Assembly: GCA_964244115.1 (NCBI GenBank) | Contig: CAXTHM010000040.1 | Coordinates: forward strand, 1-33,261 | Direction: 5' to 3' | Source: CADCWK01 sp964244115 | GTDB taxonomy: Bacteria; Chloroflexota; Chloroflexia; Thermomicrobiales; UBA6265 | Length of the DNA: 33,261 nt | Shown here: positions 1-6,991 of the stretch, piece after piece | Position numbering within the stretch: position 1 is the stretch's first letter | How the letters are laid out: each line of letters opens with the position of its first letter | The notes under the pieces: model-generated | The model's input: the letters and a program-made list of their open reading frames with translations, nothing else | Databases searched by the model: none | What the model was told of the DNA's origin: nothing | Made by a program: the position numbers and the translations under genes

Positions 1-58
1 ACCCCCTATGAGTTTCTCGCCCAGCTCCTGTCTCACATGTCCTGAACGAGGACACAGA

Positions 59-87
59 CTGGCATGATGGCCAGGATCTGATATACT
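59..87 (+). promoter_or_regulatory. sigma70-type promoter of tRNA-Arg
   Basis: A -35 box CTGGCA (59-64, 4 of 6 consensus) and a -10 box TATACT (82-87) are separated by exactly 17 bases. The tRNA begins about 12 bases after the expected transcription start. The same TATACT box recurs ahead of the tRNA-Ser pair, tRNA-Pro and polA, which supports the reading. Nothing else is recognisable in bases 1-106. Confidence 0.6.
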
Positions 88-106
88 CCGACCCGCGGAA
101 AAGAAT

Positions 107-182
107 GTGCCCGTAGCTCAGGGGATAGAGCGCTTGGTTGCGGACCAAGAGGTCGGGGGTTCAATTCCCTCCGGGCATACCA
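107..182 (+). tRNA. tRNA-Arg (anticodon GCG)
   Basis: A full cloverleaf can be folded. The acceptor GTGCCCG (107-113) pairs with CGGGCAT (172-178), with a G-U at the first pair. The D-arm is GCTC/GAGC. The anticodon stem CTTGG/CCAAG closes the loop TTGCGGA, giving anticodon GCG, which reads CGC. The T-arm is GGGGG-TTCAATT-CCCTC. The discriminator A179 is followed by an encoded CCA at 180-182. Confidence 0.95.
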
Positions 183-217
183 TTCATCCAGATCATCCAG
201 CCACGACTCTCGAACCT

Positions 218-250
218 CCAAGGGCCAGACGATGAACGTCTGGCCCTTGG
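218..250 (+). terminator. long hairpin after tRNA-Arg, terminator-like but without U-tract
   Basis: A perfect 14-bp inverted repeat (218-231 with 237-250, arm CCAAGGGCCAGACG) encloses a 5-base loop. It sits between tRNA-Arg and the KaiC-family gene. The bases after it are TGCGTCC, so it lacks the U-run of a classical intrinsic terminator. It may act as a U-less terminator or as a 3'-end processing and stability element. Bases 251-414 hold only the ribosome binding site GGAAGGA just before the next ORF. Confidence 0.5.
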
Positions 251-414
251 TGCGTCCGATCCCCGACCCGGCCGACACCGACCGGGAGACGTCCCAGGCC
301 AGGCGCTATCGGATCGGCGGCCAGCAGGGTCGCCGGGCCGGGCACTTTTCTTGCGCCCTGGCTCATCCACGAGCAGTGAGACCGGATCGCACGTCCGGCG
401 GTTGGAAGGAACTC

Positions 415-1900
415 ATGATCCGAACGGACCATTCGACCACGCTGCAGCGAGTATCCACCGGCGTGACCGGTCTGGACACCATCCTGGGCGGCGGGCTCCC
501 GGCGCGGCGGACCTGCCTGATCGCTGGAGCTCCGGGCAGCGGCAAGACGACGCTTGGCAATCAGCTCGTCTTCGCCCACGCGGCCGCGGGCGGACGGGTC
601 ATCGTCGCGACCCTCCTCGCGGAGTCGCATGACATCCTGCTCGAGAACCTGCGCGGCTTCGCGTTCTACGACCAGACCCTCATCGGCGATCGGATCCGCT
701 ACCTCAGCGTCCTCAATCAACTGGTCGAGAGCGGACTCGACGCCACGCTGAACCTGATCAGCCAGGAGGTGCGGCGGGCGAACGCCAACCTCCTCGTGAT
801 CGATGGCACCGCCGTCATCGGCGACTTCGCCACCTCCTCGTTCGACCTGCGTCACTTCGTCCAGCGGCTTGAGGCGCAGTTCACCCTCCTGGGCTGCACC
901 ACCGTCCTGCTGACCAGTGCCCTCGGTGCCGAACTCCAGCTCCTCAGCGGCCAGGTCAACGGCGCGATCCTGCTCCGCAACGACCTCAAGGGTTCCCGCC
1001 ATGTCCGGTCACTCGAAGTGATGAAGATGCGGGGCGTCCATAATGCCGGGGGTGTCCACGACGTCGACATCGCGACCGATGGGCTGATCGTCTACCCGCG
1101 CCTGGAATCGATCGTCGGCGATCGGAGGCCGGCCGAGAAGACGACTCACGGCCTGGGAACGGGCGTGCCCACCCTCGACTCGATGCTCGGCGGCGGCCTG
1201 ATGCCGCTCTCCAGCACCCTGGTCGTCGGGACTCCGGGTGCCGGCAAGACGATCCTCGGCCTGAGCTTCATCACCGAGGGCGCCAGTCGCGGTGAGCAGG
1301 GACTGATCGTCGGCTTCCACGAGACGCCGGAGGACCTCGCGACGACCGCCGATGGGGTGGGTCTCGACCTGAGCCGGCACATCCGCTCCGGGCAGGTCCT
1401 TGTCCACTGGGAACCACCNNNNNNNNNNCTGGGCCTGGCAGGTCCTCGACCTGGTGGACGCACACCGTCCGCGCCGCATCTTCATCGACGCGATCACCGC
1501 TGTGCAGCGCGTGATGACCGCGCAGGAGCGGATCAGCGCCTTCCTGGCGGCGTTGGTCAACGAACTGCGGGCGCGCGGTGCGACCACCATGATCTCGACC
1601 GAGATCGATGCCTTCACGGATGAGAACCTGGCCGTCCCCATCCCCGCCGCCTCCGCGACGATGGACAACGGCGTCCTCCTGCGTCACGTCGAGATGAACG
1701 GGTATCTCCGCCGCCTCGTCTCGGTCCTGAAAGTCCGGCAGGCCAACTCGGACCCGGCGATCCGGGAGATGGAGATCACCGCTCACGGCATCGCGATATC
1801 CAGCCCGTTCTCCGTGACATCCGGCCCGTTGACCGGACGGTCCGAACCGGACGAGGTCGCGCCGGACACGTCGGATGGCGATCGAGAAGACGCGCCATGA
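415..1900 (+). CDS. KaiC-family two-domain ATPase (interrupted by assembly gap)
   Basis: This is a RecA-like ATPase with two tandem KaiC domains. Domain 1 has Walker A GAPGSGKT (residues 38-45) and Walker B LLVIDG. Domain 2 has Walker A GTPGAGKT (272-279) and Walker B RIFIDA. ATG 415 follows GGAAGGA at a 4-base spacing; the longer upstream reading has no such site. A run of 10 N (1419-1428) lies in domain 2 just before Walker B. Coding frames on either side differ by one, so the true gap is not 10 bases, and the gene is probably intact rather than frameshifted. KaiC proteins are autokinases or ATPases used in signalling and, in cyanobacteria, the circadian clock. No kaiA or kaiB is present here, so a clock role is not implied. 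The stop overlaps the start of the next gene (ATGA), coupling it to a receiver-domain protein. Confidence 0.85.
1419..1428. other. assembly gap (10 N)
   Basis: Ten consecutive N bases interrupt domain 2 of the KaiC-family gene. The reading frame before the gap is frame 1 and after it frame 2 of the window, so the placeholder length is wrong. Compared with usual KaiC spacing between the Glu-Thr region and Walker B, I estimate that roughly ten to twenty residues are missing. Confidence 0.95.
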
Positions 1901-2259
1901 AAGTGGTCCTGGTCGTCGACGATGAGCCGCTGATCCGTCAGCTGATCGAGTCCGTCCTGCTCGACGAGGGCTACGGCGTCCTCGTCGCGAACAGCGGGAT
2001 GCGCATGTTGCAGACGCTGGAGACCGCGCAACCGGATGTCATCCTGCTCGATGTGATGATGCCCAACGGCGACGGACGCGAGGCGTTCCGGACGCTGAGA
2101 TCCCACGACCACCTCCGCGACATCCCGGTCGTCATGATGAGCGCCGGAGTCGGTTCCCACCTGCTCGACCCGGCGATCACCGCGTTCATGCCCAAGCCCT
2201 TCGACCTCGATATCCTCATCGCGACGGTCGAGCGGGCCATAGCGGCCAGTGGGGGCTGA
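1897..2259 (+). CDS. single-domain response regulator (CheY-like receiver)
   Basis: This 120-residue protein is a stand-alone receiver domain. The acidic pocket is D8-D9, the phospho-acceptor is D52 (in ILLDVMMP), the conserved hydroxyl residue is S82 and the conserved lysine is K100 (MPKPF). There is no output domain, so it should act by protein contact, as CheY and Spo0F do. Its ATG overlaps the stop of the KaiC-family ATPase by the ATGA arrangement, so the two are almost certainly co-translated and probably work in one pathway. No histidine kinase is in the window. Whether the KaiC protein modulates or phosphorylates this receiver is speculation. Confidence 0.9.
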   Translation: MKVVLVVDDEPLIRQLIESVLLDEGYGVLVANSGMRMLQTLETAQPDVILLDVMMPNGDGREAFRTLRSHDHLRDIPVVMMSAGVGSHLLDPAITAFMPKPFDLDILIATVERAIAASGG

Positions 2260-2313
2260 GATCTTCCGGTCCTCGAGCGCACGGACAGTCTGGTCCCCGG
2301 AGGGAGCCCGACC

Positions 2314-2874
2314 ATGAGCCAGCGGCCGGTGTTCGTCACGGGCAACTCCGGCAAAGTCCGGGAAGTCGAGGCGATCCTCGGCCAATCGGTCGACCGGGTC
2401 GACCTCGATCTTCCCGAGATCCAGGCGATCGACGTCGCGGTGGTTGCCCGGAACAAAGCGGAGGCCGCATTCCGGGCAATCGGCCGACCGGTCTTCGTCG
2501 AGGACACCGGGCTCTACCTCGCCGGCCTAAACGGCCTTCCCGGCGCCCTGGTGCGCTGGTTCCTCGCCACGATCGGCCCCCAGGGCATCTGCGACCTGAT
2601 TCCCGCCGAGGGCGACCGGTCGGTCCTCGCCCGCACGGCCGTTGCGGCCTGCGACGGCGACTCGGTCGTGGTGCTCATCGGCGAGACCTCGGGCCGCCTG
2701 ACGCGTGCTCCGCGCGGTTCCGGGGGGTTCGGCTGGGACGCGATCTTCCAGCCCGACGGTTCCGACCGGACGTTCGCCGAGATGGATCAGGCGGAACGGG
2801 ACCGGTTCTCGATGCGACTCCGGGCCATCGAGCAGATCCGCCCTTGGCTCGACGACCATCGACCAGCTCACTGA
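2314..2874 (+). CDS. non-canonical purine NTP pyrophosphatase (RdgB/HAM1/ITPA family)
   Basis: Enzymes of this family hydrolyse dITP, ITP and XTP to monophosphates plus pyrophosphate, keeping deaminated purines out of DNA and RNA in the cytoplasm. The diagnostic motifs are present: TGNSGK at residues 9-14 (phosphate binding), EDTGL at 63-67 with the catalytic acid D64, and LNGLPGALV just after. A later GFGWDAIFQPDG segment matches the family's C-terminal signature. The length of 186 residues is normal. ATG 2314 follows a strong GGAGGGAG ribosome binding site. It lies 54 bases after the receiver gene and may be read from the same transcript. Confidence 0.9.
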   Translation: MSQRPVFVTGNSGKVREVEAILGQSVDRVDLDLPEIQAIDVAVVARNKAEAAFRAIGRPVFVEDTGLYLAGLNGLPGALVRWFLATIGPQGICDLIPAEGDRSVLARTAVAACDGDSVVVLIGETSGRLTRAPRGSGGFGWDAIFQPDGSDRTFAEMDQAERDRFSMRLRAIEQIRPWLDDHRPAH

Positions 2875-3000
2875 CCACCCCCGGAGATGACCCTCCGAGA
2901 GAATGACGACCCGGTTCCTAAGGCGAGGAGCGAGGCCGTTCCGATCGATCCCAGACCGTCGATCCTCGTCCCGACGCTGGCCCGTTCCCACCGGACGCGA

Positions 3001-3029
3001 TTGACGCCCCCAGTCTCGGGCGGTATCAT
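3001..3029 (+). promoter_or_regulatory. sigma70-type promoter of the solute-binding protein gene
   Basis: TTGACG (3001-3006) and TATCAT (3024-3029) are separated by exactly 17 bases, a near-consensus promoter. Transcription would begin near 3036, giving a leader of about 65 bases. That leader starts with a small hairpin (TCCGAC 3036-3041 with GTCGGA 3049-3054, 7-base loop). It is too short for a cobalamin riboswitch. Confidence 0.7.
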
Positions 3030-3101
3030 CCGAATTCCGACTATCAAGGTCGGATTTCGACCTGCTTCCCTGAGGCGGGGCGCTCGAACTGGAGACCCAC
3101 G

Positions 3102-4148
3102 ATGCCATCCCGAACCAATCTGAATCGCCGCCATCTCCTCGGCGGCGGGCTCGTCCTCGGTGCGGCCGCCATCGCCGGTGGCCACCCGGCGCTGACCGCT
3201 GCCCAGGACGGCACCGCCACGCCGGGCGGGACACCGACGGCCACGTCCGGCACCCAGCCCGACGGGACGTGGCTGTTCACCGATGACCTCGGCACCGAGA
3301 TCCGGCTGCCGTCGGCCCCGCAACGGATCGTCGCCGAGCTCTCGGCCGCCGCCTCGCTCTGGGATCTCGGCATTCGGCCGGTGGGCGTCTTCGGCATCAC
3401 CACGACGCAGTCCGGGACACCGGAGATCGCGGCAGGACGCGTCGACCTGGACGCGGTCGTGAACCTCGGCGAGGGTTTCGACGACTTCGATCTGGAGCAG
3501 CTCGTCGCGCTCGAGCCCGACATCGTCATCACCAGCCTCTACGGCACCCTCGTCTGGCGGATCAACACCGACGCCATCCCGCAGATCGAGGCGCTGGCTC
3601 CGATCGCCGGCATCAATGTCTCCGGCGTCTCGGTGATCGATATCATCGACCGCTACGTCGAGCTGGGCGAAGCCCTGGGCGCCGACACGTCCAGTGCTGA
3701 GGTGACGAGCGCGAGGGCGGCGTTCGAGGCCTCGTCGCAGGCCGTCACCGAGGCCGCCGCCGCCAACCCGGAGTTGTCGATCCTGTACGTCACCGGCGCG
3801 AGCGACATCTACTACGTCGGCAACGCCCTGGCGGCGGGCGACCTGATGTACTTCACGCGGTTGGGCGTCTCCATCCCCCAGACCGCCGAGACCGTCAGCT
3901 ACTGGGAGTCCGACTCCTGGGAGGAGACCGACAAGTACCCGACGGACGTGATCCAGATCGACCGCCGGGCGGCCTGGCTCACCTACGAGCAGATGCTCGA
4001 GCGCGAGACGTTCGCGCTGCTGCCGGCCGTTGTCGCCGGCCAGATCGGGACGTGGGACGTGGAGTACGTGAACAGCTACCTCGGGTTCACCCCGGTCCTG
4101 GATCGCCTCGCGGAGACGATCCGGACGTCGGACGGGTCGGTCGTCTAG
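3102..4148 (+). CDS. Tat-exported Fe3+-siderophore/B12-type ABC solute-binding protein
   Basis: This protein binds a substrate outside the membrane for ABC import. Residues 6-36 form a Tat signal: the twin-arginine stretch NRRHLLGGG, a hydrophobic core, then an Ala-rich cleavage region. A Thr/Gly/Pro-rich linker follows (about 38-60). The rest matches the BtuF/FepB-type periplasmic-binding fold, with PQRIVAELSAAASLWDLGI and LVALEPDIVITS typical of that family (PF01497). The length of 348 residues is normal. GGAG precedes ATG 3102. No permease or ATPase gene is adjacent, so it is an orphan component. The substrate (siderophore, heme or corrinoid) cannot be told from sequence. Tat export suggests it folds, perhaps with a bound cofactor, before export. 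Confidence 0.8.
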   Translation: MPSRTNLNRRHLLGGGLVLGAAAIAGGHPALTAAQDGTATPGGTPTATSGTQPDGTWLFTDDLGTEIRLPSAPQRIVAELSAAASLWDLGIRPVGVFGITTTQSGTPEIAAGRVDLDAVVNLGEGFDDFDLEQLVALEPDIVITSLYGTLVWRINTDAIPQIEALAPIAGINVSGVSVIDIIDRYVELGEALGADTSSAEVTSARAAFEASSQAVTEAAAANPELSILYVTGASDIYYVGNALAAGDLMYFTRLGVSIPQTAETVSYWESDSWEETDKYPTDVIQIDRRAAWLTYEQMLERETFALLPAVVAGQIGTWDVEYVNSYLGFTPVLDRLAETIRTSDGSVV

Positions 4149-4165
4149 ACGGTGCCGCCGACGCC

Positions 4166-4196
4166 CGCTCCGCGACCGAACCATGGTCGCGGAGCG
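4166..4196 (+). terminator. GC-rich hairpin after the solute-binding protein gene, no U-tract
   Basis: A 12-bp stem (4166-4177 with 4185-4196, arm CGCTCCGCGACC) with a 7-base loop begins 18 bases after the stop codon. It is followed by CCGCGACGG, with no U-run. It is probably the 3' end signal of the gene and also separates it from the tRNA-Ser promoter. Confidence 0.5.
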
Positions 4197-4229
4197 CCGC
4201 GACGGTCGGCGCGCCCCGGCCGCCGCGGT

Positions 4230-4258
4230 TTGCGACGGCCCTGCCCGCCGGGTATACT
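4230..4258 (+). promoter_or_regulatory. sigma70-type promoter of the tRNA-Ser pair
   Basis: TTGCGA (4230-4235) and TATACT (4253-4258) are 17 bases apart. The expected transcription start (about 4265) falls on the first bases of the mature tRNA at 4266, so the primary transcript would have almost no 5' leader. Confidence 0.7.
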
Positions 4259-4265
4259 CCCCGGC

Positions 4266-4354
4266 GGGCAGGTGTCCGAGTGGTTGAAGGTGCCGCTCTC
4301 GAAAAGCGGTGTGGTGTTGAGCCACCGTGGGTTCGAATCCCACCTTGCCCGCCA
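4266..4354 (+). tRNA. tRNA-Ser (anticodon CGA)
   Basis: This is a class II tRNA with a long variable arm. The acceptor GGGCAGG (4266-4272) pairs with CTTGCCC (4344-4350). The anticodon stem CCGCT/AGCGG encloses CTCGAAA, so the anticodon is CGA, reading TCG. The variable arm is GTGGTGTTGAGCCACC. The T-arm is GTGGG-TTCGAAT-CCCAC. The discriminator is G4351 and CCA is encoded at 4352-4354. Confidence 0.95.
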
Positions 4355-4387
4355 CGACTGGGCCGGCGGCCCTCCGCCGAAGACTGG

Positions 4388-4476
4388 GGAAGGGTCGCAT
4401 AGTTGGCCTAGTGCGCTCGCCTGGAAAGCGGGTACGGGGAAACCCGTCGAGGGTTCGAATCCCTCCCCTTCCGCCA
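4388..4476 (+). tRNA. tRNA-Ser (anticodon GGA)
   Basis: This is a second class II tRNA, 33 bases after tRNA-Ser(CGA) and on the same transcript. The acceptor GGAAGGG (4388-4394) pairs with CCCTTCC (4466-4472). The anticodon stem CTCGC/GCGGG encloses CTGGAAA, giving anticodon GGA for TCC and TCT. The variable arm is long (TACGGGGAAACCCGTC). The T-arm is GAGGG-TTCGAAT-CCCTC. G4473 is the discriminator and CCA is encoded at 4474-4476. Confidence 0.95.
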
Positions 4477-4487
4477 ACGACGAACGA

Positions 4488-4528
4488 GACGGCGCCCGGC
4501 GATCCTGCCGGGCGCCGTCCTGCTTTTT
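4488..4528 (+). terminator. intrinsic terminator of the tRNA-Ser transcript
   Basis: A 13-bp GC-rich stem (4488-4500 with 4507-4519) with loop GATCCT is followed by CTGCTTTTT (T-run 4524-4528). It is a textbook Rho-independent terminator, 11 bases after the second tRNA. The converging gene on the minus strand ends at 4563. Confidence 0.9.
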
Positions 4529-4562
4529 CGGCGACGCTCTGCCGAGTTGACCGACACCGAGA

Positions 4563-5768
4563 TCAGAAGTCGGACAGCCGGTCGATGAAGCGCGGCTTCC
4601 GGGCATGGCGCTCGCGGATGTCCTCGAGGCGCCGGGCGAACTCGTCGTCGGTCCCCTGCTCCAGGGCTACGATCTGCATGTCCCGCAGCAATGCCGCGGC
4701 CCGGTCGTAGCCGCCGGCGTTGCGCCGCTCGATCTCCATCTCGACCTCACCCCAGACCCGCTCGCCCCGATCCCCCATCCGTTCCTTGAGCCGTACGATC
4801 CGGAGACGAGCGGCGGCCTCCGCCTCGCGAGCCGTGCGGCGCTCCGCCTCCAGGACGCGCTCGGCCGCCGCCTGCTCCCGCGCGACCCGGATCTCGATCG
4901 AGCGGGCGAGCACCTCCGCAGCCGTCCTCGGGCTGATCCCGCCCGCTGCCCGGACCTGTTCCGCAGGAAGCGCCGCCCGAACCGCCGCGCGCCACTCGGT
5001 CATGGCCAGCGGGTCGCCGTCGTAGAGCCACTTCAAGACCGCGTTCGTGACATCGGCAGGGACGCGGGACATCGCCGACCGAATGGTCTCGGCCGGGATC
5101 TCCCGCCGCTCCGGGGACCGCTCGGCCGCCGCTTCGACCAGGTCCGGGGTGATCCGGAAGAACGTCGCGAACGCCCGGAGCTGGTCGCTCAGCGGACCGA
5201 TCCCCGCCATCGGTTCCGGTTCGTCCGCCCGCATGATCCTGACGCCGGTGAATCCCTCGTCGTCGTCTTCGTCCAGGGAGTCATCGACCACGTCGACATC
5301 GAGTGCCTTGAGCCAGATCAGATAGAGGACCCGCAGATCGCCGTCGATCAGGTCGGCCCGGATCGGTGCCAGCGCCGGCAGCCAGTACTCCTCGTCGATC
5401 CACTCACTATCGTACGCCTCCTCGTCGGTCCAGGTGACATCGACGATGAGGTGGTCATCCGTCAGTCGCGTGGAGACGAGATCATCGAACCGGGCCAGGC
5501 GCTCCCGCAGGTCGGCGACATCGACTAGGCGTTGCGGCAGGCGGACCATGAACCGGCGGGTGCCCCAGTTCGACAGGTAGACGTGCAGGTCGAACCACCT
5601 GACCATGAAGTCAACCGAGTCGCCCTTGAGATCGCCCCAGCTGTAGCTGTTCGTGAAGCTCGAAGACGTGATCTCGGCCCGGGTGGAGATCGCCCGGAGA
5701 GCCCTCTGATCGTCCGGGCTCAGCCGCCCATCCACCGTCTGGAAACCGTAGAACTGAAACTCGCTCAT
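4563..5768 (-). CDS. conserved protein of unknown function, 401 residues
   Basis: I cannot assign a function. The protein is soluble and acidic, with no signal peptide or membrane segment. The N-terminal ~150 residues are rich in aromatic residues (SEFQFYGFQTVDG, SSSFTNSYSWGDLKGD, YLSNWGTRRFMVRLP) and look like a folded domain of a conserved bacterial family that I recall only as uncharacterised. The C-terminal third (from about residue 270) is an Arg/Glu/Ala-rich region likely to form a long helix or coiled coil. I chose ATG 5768 because the MSEFQF start fits the family; a longer reading to 5813 adds a low-quality Arg/Pro stretch. It lies 67 bases after the sugar kinase on the same strand and may be co-transcribed with it. 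Confidence 0.6.
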   Translation of the reverse strand: MSEFQFYGFQTVDGRLSPDDQRALRAISTRAEITSSSFTNSYSWGDLKGDSVDFMVRWFDLHVYLSNWGTRRFMVRLPQRLVDVADLRERLARFDDLVSTRLTDDHLIVDVTWTDEEAYDSEWIDEEYWLPALAPIRADLIDGDLRVLYLIWLKALDVDVVDDSLDEDDDEGFTGVRIMRADEPEPMAGIGPLSDQLRAFATFFRITPDLVEAAAERSPERREIPAETIRSAMSRVPADVTNAVLKWLYDGDPLAMTEWRAAVRAALPAEQVRAAGGISPRTAAEVLARSIEIRVAREQAAAERVLEAERRTAREAEAAARLRIVRLKERMGDRGERVWGEVEMEIERRNAGGYDRAAALLRDMQIVALEQGTDDEFARRLEDIRERHARKPRFIDRLSDF

Positions 5769-5835
5769 GGTCGCACCCGGTCGCTCGTCCGGTCCGACCG
5801 TCCGCCGGACCACGGCGCGCGATCCCGGCTTCGCC

Positions 5836-6801
5836 TCATGGTGTCGCCTGATGCGGATGGGTCAGGAGCCGATCGACCGCCGCCCTGGTCGGAACGGAGG
5901 GCTGGGCCCCGGCGACCGTGCAGGCGAGCGACCCGGCGGCGACGCCGAGCCGGACCGCATCGAGGCGAGACTCCCCGAGCGCGACCGCCGCCGCGAACGC
6001 GCCGCAGAGCGAGTCGCCGGCCCCGGTGGTATCGACGACCGTGACGGCCGGCGCCGAGACCATCGACGCCCCCTCGCCATCGACCCAGAGCGCGCCGTCC
6101 CCACCGAGCGTGATCAGGACGGCCTCCACGCCGCGATCCCGCAGAGATTCCGCGATCACCGGCCAGTCCACATGGTCGGTGCCGCTCTCGTCATCACCGG
6201 ACAGCGCCAGCGCCAGCGCCTCGCCCTCGTTGACGATCAGCACGTCGATGAGCCCCAGCAATTCGCCGGCCCGCCGTGGCTCCGGGGTGGCGTTGAGGAC
6301 GACCAGCGCCCCGTCGGAGCGGGCCCGTCGGATCAGGGCCTCGATCATCGGTCGTTCCAGTTCGAGCGTCAGCAACAGCACACCGATCCGGTCATCTCCG
6401 AGAGCAGCGACAGCGTCCTCGGCATCGACGAGCAACGTCGCGCCGGGCACGTACAGGATGCGATTGTCGCCACCGTGATCGACGGCGATCAGCGCCACCC
6501 CGGAGGATGCACCGGCGATCGTCTGGACGGCCGAGATGTCGATCCCGTCCGCCGTCAGGTCCGCCAGCCGGGCCGAACCGAAGGCGTCGTCACCGACCCC
6601 ACCGACGATGGCGACGGCGGCACCGGAGCGGGCCGCGGCGACCGCCTGGTTGCCGCCCTTGCCGCCCCCGAACACGGCGAAGCTCGATCCGGTCACCGTC
6701 TCGCCCTGTCGCGGGTAGTGCGCTGTCCGCGCGACGAGGTCGGTGTTGATCGCCCCGCCGACGACGACCGGTCCGGGACGCCCCGTCTGACCGTGGTTCA
6801 T
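5836..6801 (-). CDS. rbsK: ribokinase-type sugar kinase (PfkB family)
   Basis: It phosphorylates a pentose or related sugar with ATP in the cytoplasm; ribose 5-phosphorylation is the best guess. The N-terminal substrate motif GGAINTD is present. PfkB signature 1, GGGKGGNQAVAAARSG, is the form typical of ribokinases. Signature 2, DTTGAGDSLCGAFA, has the catalytic base D263. The length of 321 residues is normal. GGAG lies 8 bases before ATG 6801. No ribose transporter or regulator is nearby, so substrate specificity is uncertain. Other PfkB sugar kinases, such as a deoxyribose or nucleoside kinase, remain possible. Confidence 0.82.
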   Translation of the reverse strand: MNHGQTGRPGPVVVGGAINTDLVARTAHYPRQGETVTGSSFAVFGGGKGGNQAVAAARSGAAVAIVGGVGDDAFGSARLADLTADGIDISAVQTIAGASSGVALIAVDHGGDNRILYVPGATLLVDAEDAVAALGDDRIGVLLLTLELERPMIEALIRRARSDGALVVLNATPEPRRAGELLGLIDVLIVNEGEALALALSGDDESGTDHVDWPVIAESLRDRGVEAVLITLGGDGALWVDGEGASMVSAPAVTVVDTTGAGDSLCGAFAAAVALGESRLDAVRLGVAAGSLACTVAGAQPSVPTRAAVDRLLTHPHQATP

Positions 6802-6910
6802 CCAGAAATCTCCGCCCTGATCGCGTGTTCGCGAAACCTATTGGCCCTGCCGCGACAGCCGGGCTCAGATCACGTCCGCGCCCGGCTCGCCTGGCCTGGC
6901 CTGGGCGAGG

Positions 6911-6916
6911 ATTGTA
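6911..6916 (-). promoter_or_regulatory. possible -10 box for the sugar kinase gene
   Basis: On the minus strand the region between the transglutaminase stop and the kinase start contains TACAAT (6916 down to 6911), about 110 bases upstream of the kinase start. No convincing -35 box lies 17 bases before it, so this is a weak call. The rest of the 190-base interval shows no other signal. Confidence 0.3.
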
Positions 6917-6991
6917 GGCAATCTACGAGTTGCCAGGCCGCTGTCGCGCCCGGCCTGCGTGACCGCGAGGCGAGTCCCGGGGCGAACCCCT

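Noticed and set aside
33..278. 81-residue open frame over tRNA-Arg
   Set aside because: It covers the tRNA on the opposite strand and its ARRELNPRPLGPQ-type sequence is the usual artefact of translating a tRNA antisense.
415..1900. KaiC gene as a frameshifted pseudogene
   Set aside because: The frame change coincides exactly with the run of N, both halves keep intact motifs, and the stop overlaps the next gene as expected for a functional operon.
415..2259. A circadian clock locus
   Set aside because: No kaiA or kaiB is present, the second Glu after each Walker A region is not conserved as in clock KaiC, and KaiC-family ATPases are widespread without clocks.
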